This document shows positions 16,686 through 27,300 of a DNA stretch of 64,000 nt, in pieces. The notes below the pieces were generated by a model, which saw only the letters and a list, made by a program, of their open reading frames with translations, ran no database searches and was not told the DNA's origin. Within the stretch, counting starts at the first letter, position 1. Each line of letters opens with the position of its first letter. Made by a program: the position numbers and the translations under genes. Origin of the DNA: an uncultured Coprococcus sp. (GTDB taxonomy: Bacteria > Bacillota > Clostridia > Lachnospirales > Lachnospiraceae); contig CAKQTZ010000003.1 in assembly GCA_934277375.1 (NCBI GenBank), positions 248,001 through 312,000 of the forward strand. The letters are read 5' to 3'.

Positions 16686-18152
16686 TTATATTATTATGCA
16701 CACCATACCGCCATTGCCATCATTTACTATTTTTTCCATAGTATTCTGCAGTTTCTGTTGACTTTCAGCTCCAATCTTATTTACCTTGTTGTTAAGTCCA
16801 TCATCCACAAGCTGTTCTATGGTTTTGCCAAATATATTCACTTCCCACATATCTCCATTATCACTGTTGTCTGATATGTATGTCACAAGATCATCAGCCT
16901 GCTCTTTACTTCCAACAAGAGGCATGATCTCTGTGGATATATCAGCCTTGATCATATGAATCGATGGTGCACTGGCTGATATTCTAACTCCGAATTTGCC
17001 TCCTGTCTTTATCACCTCAGGCTGACCTAGATTTATACTTTCTTTTTCCGGCATAACCAGTCCATATCCACCTGATTTCACCTGTTCCAGGGCTCCCATA
17101 ACACTGTTGCAGAATTTTTTATTGTCGGCCATAATCTTAAGTTCTGTGATAAAATCATATTCATTCGATATAGCCGCCCCCATCATCTCTGACAACATCC
17201 GGTAATAGTATTCTGAAAAGACTTCAACACCTATGTATACACTTCCGTCCGCCATATTTTTATTTACACATCTGTAGTTCTTCACATATTCATTTTCTGG
17301 GAATTCCAGCATATCAATATCGCGCAGACATGTTGTTGCAGAAGTGATCTGCATGGCATCATATATAATACTTCTTTTTACCTCATTTGTGTCATCAGCA
17401 ACCTCCAGCCATTTTGGTATATCGAAACATATGGATGTCACAGGGAAACTCATGAGAAGCTCCGTGAAGATGCGGGCTATATCTGATTCCTTAAGCTGTT
17501 CCACATTGACTGGAATCACACTGGCACCATATGTATTTCTCATTTCCTCAGCCAAAGCAGTTGTCTGACTGTTCTGTGGTTTATCCGTATTAAGAATAAT
17601 AACGAACGGTTTACCTATCTTCTTAAGCTCATCGATAGTCTTCTGTTCTGCAGGTATGTAACTCTCTCTGGCTATATCGCCAAAACTGCCATCTGTAGTT
17701 ATAACTATACCCACTGTTGAATGATTATTGATCACCTTATCGGTGCCAATCTCTGCAGCCTTGGAAAATGGCACATCATAATCAAACCATGGCGTCCTGA
17801 CCATCCGCTCTTTACCATCCTCCAGCTGGCCTTCTGCATCGTCCACCACGTATCCAACACAATCTATCATTTTTACCTTAACATCCACATTGTCTGAAAT
17901 ATTGATGGACACAGCATCTTTTGGAATGAACTTGGGTTCTGTTGTCATAATAGTCTTACCGGATGCCGATTGTGGCAATTCATCCAAAGCTATCTGCCGG
18001 TCATTATTCCCTGAAATGTTGGGAATAACCATCTGATTCATGAATCTTTTAATAAATGATGATTTACCTGTACGGACAGGGCCTACAACTCCTATGTATA
18101 TCTCGCCGTTGGTCCGGGCTTTGATATCCTGATAAACCTGATACTCCTCCAT
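16686..18152 (-). CDS. spoIVA: Stage IV sporulation protein A, coat morphogenetic ATPase
   Basis: An ATPase that polymerises on the forespore surface and forms the basement layer of the spore coat. It has 488 residues, the normal length. A TRAFAC-like GTPase fold is at the N-terminus with the Walker A GPVRTGKSS at ~25-33 and the DCVGYVVDDAEGQ segment after strand 3; middle and C-terminal domains needed for polymerisation and SpoVM contact follow, ending NDGNGGMVCIII. GGAGG is 6-7 nt upstream of the ATG and a sigma-E-like promoter lies about 45-75 bp upstream. In many spore formers spoIVA is close to gpsA; here the giant adhesin gene lies between them. Confidence 0.97.
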   Translation of the reverse strand: MEEYQVYQDIKARTNGEIYIGVVGPVRTGKSSFIKRFMNQMVIPNISGNNDRQIALDELPQSASGKTIMTTEPKFIPKDAVSINISDNVDVKVKMIDCVGYVVDDAEGQLEDGKERMVRTPWFDYDVPFSKAAEIGTDKVINNHSTVGIVITTDGSFGDIARESYIPAEQKTIDELKKIGKPFVIILNTDKPQNSQTTALAEEMRNTYGASVIPVNVEQLKESDIARIFTELLMSFPVTSICFDIPKWLEVADDTNEVKRSIIYDAMQITSATTCLRDIDMLEFPENEYVKNYRCVNKNMADGSVYIGVEVFSEYYYRMLSEMMGAAISNEYDFITELKIMADNKKFCNSVMGALEQVKSGGYGLVMPEKESINLGQPEVIKTGGKFGVRISASAPSIHMIKADISTEIMPLVGSKEQADDLVTYISDNSDNGDMWEVNIFGKTIEQLVDDGLNNKVNKIGAESQQKLQNTMEKIVNDGNGGMVCIII

Positions 18153-18196
18153 ATATCCTCCTGATATTTTGTTTACATAATATAGTTACAGTAAAT

Positions 18197-18226
18197 ATAG
18201 TATGTACTCAATTATTTTCTATATAT
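18197..18226 (-). promoter_or_regulatory. Sigma-E-like promoter of spoIVA
   Basis: On the minus strand: ATATATA, 15 bp, CATACTAT. The -10 matches 7 of 8 positions of the sigma-E consensus (CATAYAHT) and the -35 contains the ATAT core. spoIVA is a sigma-E gene in Bacillus. The region is AT-rich, which lowers certainty. Confidence 0.45.
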
Positions 18227-18261
18227 AGATTATGTAAGACTCTCTCCGTTTATGAATAAAA

Positions 18262-18317
18262 ATATCCCCCAGAATACCTCCGGATTTTCATCCGGAAATA
18301 TCCCAGGGGATATAATA
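18262..18317 (-). terminator. Terminator of the giant adhesin gene
   Basis: A long hairpin: outer arms ATATCCCC/GGGGATAT and an inner perfect TCCGGAT/ATCCGGA around a 4-nt loop. On the minus strand it is followed by the TTTTTATT of the adjacent sequence. It ends 13 bp after the stop codon and would separate the adhesin from spoIVA. Confidence 0.75.
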
Positions 18318-18329
18318 TTACAGCCTTAT

Positions 18330-21300
18330 CTATCTGCTGTTTTCTCTATCTCTTCTTTTTTTGGTTATAACTATAACCCCGCAGCCTCCAAGACTCACAA
18401 ATAAGATAACCGCGATTGGTAAAACAGGCATCCTGTCACCTGTGTCAGGCCTATTCTTTCCTTCTGTAGTGATCTCTGTTGTCTGTGTTGATCCTGTTGT
18501 CTCCGTGATCTCGGTTGTTTCTGTTGTCTCCGTTGTCTCTGTTGTCTCCGTCGTTTCTGTTGTCTCGGTTGTCTCCGTTGTTTCTGTTGTCTCCGTCGTT
18601 TCTGTTGTCTCGGTTGTTTCGGTTGTCTCCGTTGTCTCCGTCGTTTCGGTTGTCTCGGTTGTCTCCGTTGTTTCGGTTGTTTCCGTCGTTTCTGTTGTCT
18701 CAGTTGTCTCCGTTGTTTCGGTTGTCTCAGTTGTTTCGGTTGTCTCCGTTGTCTCCGTTGTTTCGGTTGTCTCCGTTGTCTCCGTTGTTTCGGTTGTCTC
18801 CGTTGTCTCCGTTATTTCTGTCGTCTCCGTTGTCTCCGTTGTTTCGGTTGTCTCCGTTGTTGTGGTCTTCTTGTCAACCATGGTTATCGTAACAACTATA
18901 TCCTCGCCCGCTGAAACCTTGTCATCAGAGACTGTAAATACAATATCATCAGCCTTGTCATATCCTGATGGTGCTTTTGTCTCCACAAGTGTATAAGTCT
19001 TTCCAACAGAAAGCACTCTGTTCGCCTCGTGTGTCGTTCCATCAGTTATCCATTCATCAACCATCTTGCCATCTGAATCATTGATTCTAAGAGTTGCACC
19101 CTTAACCGGATTACCGTCCTCATCTACCTTGTCAAAGCTATATCGTACTGATGGCTCAAACCAGGTAATATTACCATTTCCATCCACTTTGGCAGTAACC
19201 TTTCCTGACTCAGAATTAAAGCCGCCATCAAATGAATCAACCTTGATATTACCATCGTTATCCTTTTTGAACTTGATAGATATTGGCTGCTCTGATACAT
19301 AACTTCCATCTGGAGACTGTATCTCTCTTATGGTGTACTCTGTTCCTACAAGTATTCCTACAAATTTCAGCAAACCATTGCCATCTGTAGTTGCCTTAGC
19401 AACAAGTTCCTCGCCACCATCCTGTGCCTCTTTGTACAATCCATATACCGAGTTAGGAAGTCTGACTCCATTATCTTCCTCAGCAACTTTTACTATACTT
19501 ATATTAGTTCTTGGCACATCGTTGATAACTGTATTGTCACTAACTCCATTGAGAGCCGCATAGGTATCAACCGTATTCTCAGTTACATCTACAGTGTATA
19601 CTGTATCCTCAAGTATATAATCACCAACTGTCTTTGTCTCTTTTACAAGATACGATGCTATCTTAAGATCTGTGAATTCCACAACACCATTTACACTCTT
19701 GGCTGTCGCTATGACATTTTCACAGTTGATATCTGATGCATCATACAAGGAGAATTCAACGCCATCAAGAAGTTTTACCTCATTCGGATTCTCTGTACAT
19801 GATTCCTTGAACAGACCAACTTTCTTAAACTTAATCGAACCTGGCTTATATGTATTTGTTATGTCATAGCCACTTATGCTGGTTCTATACAATGGTACTG
19901 CATCTTCATCAACCGTATACGATATAAGAACTCCTCCATCTCTGTATTTTGGAAGATTTGTAAAACTGTACTCCCAATTGTCAGCCGATGTTACGTCCTT
20001 TGATGCTATCTGCACTCCATCAGCTAAAAGGTTAACCGTTATTTCGTCAGGTCTCTGTCCGTACTTGTCATCACTGTCAATCCACGTCTTCTGCCCAGCC
20101 ACTGATACCAGCTCTGGAGTATGGGTATTCTCTATAGTAAATCCTGTCTGCGCATCACCTGATACAGTAGAAATATATCCGGTTACATGCGTCTTTTCAT
20201 TTACAGTATAAACTATGTCAACGCCACTCTTCTTTACATCAAGTCCAGTCCACTCATGAGACCAGTTATTTTCATCTGACAATGTAACTTCACTTCCAGC
20301 AACAGGAGTTCCATCAGCCAAAAGCTCGACATCAACACTGTCCTGTCTCAAACCATCCTGATCATTCGCGTCATTCCATGTCTTGACAACTGATACGCTT
20401 GTCTTGCCAGGTGTATAGCTGTTCGTAATATCATAGTTATCTATTGATGTTGTATAATCATTGACTGCATCCTCAGTTACTGTATAGTTGATAACGACTC
20501 CTGATGCGTACTTAGGAAGATTTGTAAAGCTATATTTCCAGTCCTCGTCTGCGGTAACAACTTTACTCTCCCTCTTAACACCATTTGCAAGAAGATTTAC
20601 TGTTATGCTGTCTGGTCTCTTACCATCCTGATTATCTGCATCGTTCCAGGTCTTCTTACCTCTTATGGATGTTACCTCCGGAGTATAACTGTTCTTTACT
20701 GTAAATCCTGTCTGTGCATCTCCATCAACTGTAGTTGTGTATCCGCTTACAGTTGTAAGCTCTTTTACAGTATAGACAATATCTACACCAGCTTTCTTAA
20801 CATCAAGATTACTCCATGTATGCGTCCAGTTATTTGCAACGTCAAGAGTTGCATTAGATCCCTCAACCTCTACATTGTCAGCCAACAGTATAACATCTAC
20901 ACTATCCGGTCTCTTACCATCCTGGTTATTTGCATCATCCCACGCCTTCATTACGGTAATATTCGTTTTACCAGGCGTGTAGCTGTTTGTAATATCATAA
21001 CCATCTATAGCTGTTGTGTAATCAGTGAGCTTTGTCTCTGTTACTGTATATACAATCTTCTGACCTGAATTGTATTTCGGAAGGTCTGTGAAGCTGTATT
21101 CCCAATCATCATCCGCTGTGATTGTCTTATCAGCCATCTTAACACCGTCTGCAAACAGATTTACTGTTATGCTGTCCGGTCTCTTACCATCCTGATTGTC
21201 AGCATCATTCCAGGTCTTCTTACCACTTACAGATGTTGTCTCTGGTGTATAACTATTTTTGATAACAAATCCATTCTCCGCATCACCACTGATAACAGTT

Positions 21301-24300
21301 TTATATCCTGTAACTTTATCCTCTGTTACTGTATAAACGATCTTAGTTCCATTATCGTACTTTGGAAGATCTGCAAATATGTATCTCCAATTATCCGATT
21401 CTGTTACCGACTTACTCTTGATCTTTGATCCATTCGCAAGCAGATTAACAGTTATGCTGTCTGGTCTCTTGCCATCCTGATTATCTGCATCATCCCAAAC
21501 CTTCTCACCACTGACTGATATGGTCTCAGGTGTATGTGTGTTTGTTACAATAAATCCTGTTTTGGCACTGCCTGTGACTGAAGCATCATATCCTTCAATA
21601 CTGCTTGTCTCCTCTACAGAATAATTGATTGCCACACCGTTGCTGTTGACATCTAGATTTACCCATACGTGTGACCAGTTATTGTCAGCATCAAGTGTAG
21701 TCTCTGATCCTGCCACTGCATTGCCATCAGCCAGTAACCTGACCTCAACACTGTCCGGTCGCTTTTTGTCCTGATTATCTGCATCATCCCATGCTTTTGT
21801 GACTGAGATACTTGTCTTTGCAGGCTCATATGTATTGGTAATATCCATACCGTTTACAGACATCACATATCCTGTGACCGCATTCTCTGTCACAGTGTAT
21901 ACAATCTTTGTCTTATTTGAATACTTTGGCATATCTGCAAAAGTATATTTCCAGTCATCGTCTGCTGTGACTTCCTTCTCCGCAACCTGAACGCCATCAG
22001 CGTAAAGCTTCACAACTATGCTCTCTGGTCTCTTACCGTCCTGATTATTTGCATCATTCCAGGTCTTTATACCACTTAATGATATGGTCTCTGGGGTATG
22101 AGTATTCGTTATGGTATATCCTGTTTTTGCAGATCCTGTTACCTTAGCAACATATCCAGTTACTGTACCAACTTCTTCTACTGTATAATCAATTGCCTTG
22201 CCATTATTATTTGCTGCAAGATCTGTCCATACGTGAGACCAGTTGTTATCCGCATTGAGTGTAACCTCTGATCCGGCAACCTCTGATCCATTAGCCAGAA
22301 GTTTAGCCTTTACACTTTCAGGTCTCATACCGTCCTGATTACCAGCGTCGTTCCATACCTTTGTTACTTTGACCTCTGTAGTTGATGGAACATGTGTGTT
22401 TGTTATATCATATCCATTTACAACTGATGCGTAACCGCTTACCTTAACTTCTTCTACTGTATATATGATCTTAGCACCTGAATTGTACTTTGGAAGATCT
22501 GTAAAGTTGTACTCCCAGTTATCATCAGCGCTTATAACCTTTGACGTTTTCTTAACTCCATCAGCGAGAAGATTAACTGTGACACTCTTAGGTCTCATAC
22601 CATCCTGATTATTTGCATCATTCCAGGTCTTCTTTCCACTAACTGATACAGTCTCTGGCGTGTGTTTATTTGTTATAACAAATCCATCTTTTACATTACC
22701 AGCTACATCTGCGGTATAACCTGCCACCGCACCTTCCTCTACAGTATATTCGATCTCATGACCATCAGCATCATACTTTGGAATATCGGTGAATGTATAT
22801 TTCCAATCACCTGCCGCATCTGCAGTTACGTTTACCGTCTTTACTACTGTTTCACCTGATTTAAGAGAAACACTGATATTTGTCGGTCTTATATGATCCT
22901 GATTATTATTATCATCCCATACTTTTGATCCACTGACTGTTACATACTCATCATATCTGTTAATGACTTTAGCAAGTATAGCAGTTGAAGATGATATAGA
23001 TACAGTTGCACTGTCGCTGCTGGATGTTTCGCCGACACTGTATCTGACCGTATGCTTATATCCGGTAATGTCCGCATTCGATTCGGTTATCTTATATGTA
23101 CCATATGGAACATCAGATATTATATAGTTTCCAGCAATGAACCTATCATATGTGATAGATTTTGGACCCTTATACTCATCAGGGCCTGAAATATTAAATT
23201 TGATCTGTTTCTTCTGAGCATCTGTCAGCTTTGTCGAATCAAGATCTCCGCTGAACACCTTTGTAATAACAAATGTTCCGGTATTAAGTCTGTTTAATAT
23301 AGTTGCTCCTGTCACCACATTATTCTCATCTTTTGTGAGTGTAACTTTTCCAGTGTAACCCGGAACATCATTCTCAACTACCGTATACTTTATAATGTTT
23401 CCATCAGAATCTTTCTTGTCAAGATCTGTGAACACTCCACTCCAATTATTTGATTCATTGAGCTCAAGTGTCTTACCTGCGATTTTTGTATTCTTTCCAT
23501 CACTGCCCGCGATCGCAAGTGAAACAGTTATATTATCAGGTCTCAGTGATAATATATCGTTCTTATCTTCCCACACCTTACTAACCGGGATATCTATTGT
23601 CTCACTGGTCACCTTGGTATTTGTGTTTGTGATGGTTATGGTGCCTTTTACAGTTCCATTATTAATTATTGTTTTAACATAATCAGCCTCACTGAAGTCC
23701 TCATCAACAAAATAATAAAGATTATTTCCCTCTGAATCAGTAACAGCAAGTTGTATATCATCAACCTTCCATTCGTTTGCTGCGTTCAAAGTAACCGTTT
23801 TAACTGGAGTCGAAGTCTTATCATATGAAGAAGAACTTGTTGACGCATATATATTCACCTTGATATCAGGTACAGGAATATCCTCAGTCTTTAAGGATCC
23901 TCCGTTAGCATCCTTCCACAGTTTTACAATCGAAATCTTTCTTCCCTTAGGTGTATTGCTAACTGGAAGATCAAAGTCGAACGCATCCTTATTATCACTG
24001 TTATTCAGAATAATGTCCGCAACTCCAACGCTAAGATTCGGCTTCGGTCCGTTTTTAACAACATCTGAAGAAGAATCATTGGCCTTCATTATATAGATAG
24101 GATCTGCCAATTTGTTGTATCCCTCAGGAGCCTCAACCTCCACAAGCTTATAATAGAAGTTGTAATAAAGCCCTTTAAAATCAAGCCTGCCCTCTCCGTT
24201 TGTGACTCTCTCTTCACTTGTTTCCGGATTCATGAGATTCCAGCTTCTATTTGAGCTGTTATCAGGATCTCCATATCTGTAAAGTTCAAATTTTGCACCT

Positions 24301-27300
24301 GACAGTTTAACACTTGACAGGATGGAGTCCGTCTTAATAATAGACAGATTGTACTGGGCACTTGCAGTCTCATAGGATGTACCTTCATCATGTACATTTG
24401 TACTTACCGACGATTTATTTGCAGAACTTGTCGAACCAAGTATTCCTACAGAGTTTCTGAGTTCTGCAGTGAGACTTCCCTTATAATTGAGTACATATGT
24501 ATATGTAAGGACAAGTTTTTTTCCATCTGGAACAGAAAGCTTTAATGTACTCTGTCGGGCAGATGTGTTATCAACATATGAATAATCATATTTATTCGAT
24601 GGCACGTCAGTGTACGTTCCATCGGAATTGATATACTTAAGCTTAAGAGAACCTTCCTTTAAATATACTTTCTTTATTGGAGAAGCACCTGCTCCAGAAT
24701 AATCATAAGTGTCAACCACTGTTATATTTCCGGTATCGCCGAGCATCTCACCCTTTTCATTTATATATACAGTATATGAAACACTCTTGGTTGACTTATT
24801 AAAAGTTCCTGACTTCTTTGTTACATTTGGTCCTGTAACAGTGACTGAAGCACTGTCTGTCTTTGTCTTACTCGTTCCATTATTTCTTACAATAGTTACA
24901 GTACAGTTATTATCAAATGTCTTATCTGCTCCCCCAACAACCGACGATATATCTTCGGTAACTCTGACGGCATAATATACATCAACCTTTACATTGCATC
25001 CATTATATATTCGATCTATATCAAAGCTGATCTTTCCATTGTCTGTTGAGAGGTTTTTAACATTGTTTCCTATACCTGTGCTTGGAGTTACCTTTGCACT
25101 GTCATTCCAGCTATAATAAGTTACAAAGAACACACCCTTATTACTAACCTCATCTGCATTTCCGCCAGGGATAATTTTGTTTTTATTGGAGTTGATATAA
25201 CTTGTATCAATGACTGTTCCCTCAGGAAGTTCATCCACAAATGATATCTTGTCTCCATCCCCATATGCAAAATCGCCGTTGAGCGTTACTTTATACACAA
25301 ATATATTTTCATTCTCATCATAACCAACAACACTTGACTTCTCGTCAGTGCCATTCGTCACGCTGTATTTCTCGGCAATAGATCCTGATGTTATACCTGT
25401 CACATCATGGGAATCTTCCGCCTTCTGCATTTCTCCGCTCGTTGTGTATGTTCCTTCGTTCTTTGCTGTATATTTATTCTCGGTCTTAACCGTTGTCGAA
25501 TATACAATATCGTAATTGATAGGACTCTCATGTGTTCCCTTTATCTCCTTCGGGAATGTGATAGTGAAGCCTGTAATCAGAGTATTATCACCAGATGGTA
25601 CTTCTGATACATCTGATGCAGTTTTATTCACCACCCAGTAATAGTTGTTTTCTCCTGGATATGTTATATAGGAAATCTCTGAAACAACATAGTCTTCACC
25701 CTTTGTAAGACCAGGTATCGATATATTGTTTATCTGGTCAGCAGTAAAGTAATGTTTCTGCTTTACTCCATTTCCATCAACATGAACACTATCTGTATAT
25801 TTGTCTCCCGAACAAATCCTGCTTACACCGGATATAGTTGCTTTCCAGTCAAGGCTGTATGAGTCATCATTTTCAGACATGCCTGCAAACTTCTTGGTAA
25901 GAACATTTTCTTTAACATCAACCGTAGCATCGTCACTGGAAGATTCACCATTCTTACCTATAGTACCAACATTATAATATGTATCTGTAAGTTTCTCCTT
26001 CACAGATGAATCGGTAGTATATGTAAGTACAATCTTGGCCTTATTATCGGTAATCTCCATCCGGTTCTCTCCATCATACAGATAAAGATCATCACCGTCC
26101 TCAACAAATGTTGCAGGAAGTTTTATACTGCCACCCGCTACAACTCCATTAACCTCAACAGAACAATTCTTATCATCACTTACATTCACACCATTTTTGG
26201 TAAGAATGTCCGCAATTTTATATCCTGCCAGATTTTTCTTCTTGTCAGAATTTATAGTTATGGTCCAGGTTATAGTTTTCTTGTCCGCGGAAAGCTGACC
26301 ATCCTTGTTTATAGAAGGAACAGCATTTCCTGAATCATAGTGCACTGTTTTGTCAACTGATGAATCATCAGTGTTTGTTTTGTCCTTAATTGTTACAGTA
26401 TTGCTATTCTTGACATCGATGCTTCCTATATAATCATCGATATCGTATACAACAACATCGTATGTAATCTCGTACTCAGCGTTCCCGTCCATCTTCGGAA
26501 GAGTACCACTTACAGCTACTGAATTACCAGTCACATTATTCGAACCAGTAAGTCTATCAGAATAATCCGTCCTCTTCCAACCATTATTCTTCTCTGTTAA
26601 AGTACACTTTATATTCTCAACCTTACGCTTTGCATCCGCTCCAAGCTGTGCATCGAGTGCGTTGTTAATAATGTCTTCGAGATCAACGTCACCATCACTT
26701 CCGTACTCTGATGTCACCATAATCTTATATGAAAACGTAATTTTTTTAGCATCTACATCTACAGCAGCATTCTCAGCAGATTTCTTAACCTTGATATCTG
26801 TTGTACCATCTTTGACATATTTGTAATTAGTAGTTGTCTTCTTAGAACCGTTAACCTTGTCATTCTCGACTTCCGCTTTGTTGTCCTGGCTAAAATTCAC
26901 AACATTCTGTCCAAGGTCATCAACCTTTGTCCTTACCGTATATTCAATATTATATTCCTGTTTTGGCTTCAGGTTTGGAAGAGTTCCTGAAATAGATGAT
27001 GTTGCCTCATTATAAACAATTGATTTAACATCTCCTTCCGGTCCTGTAACCTTCAGCCCTGTAACCTCTGGTGATGCATCTGCAATATTGTTTGTAATAA
27101 CATCAGTAAAGTTAAGGTCTGAATCAGAAGCATCATCTGATGTACCATGCTTTGATGACACTGTAACTGTATAATCAAAATACACATATCCATCAAATGG
27201 ATTCTTTGTATATCCACTTGATGCTGTCTTTGCTACATTCACATCCGGATTGAATCCTACAGGAACATCAACACTGATATTCTCTGTAAATTTGTTCTCC

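Noticed and set aside
18361..18996. Long plus-strand ORF of Val-Val-Ser repeats
   Set aside because: It is the mirror of the Thr-Thr-Glu minisatellite of the giant adhesin; 9-bp repeats without stops stay open on both strands, and there is no ribosome binding site or family match.
19835..22950. Possible CRISPR array or multi-copy mobile element because of regular spacing
   Set aside because: The period is ~270-297 bp, in frame, and encodes Cna_B domains; there are no short palindromic repeats with unique spacers.
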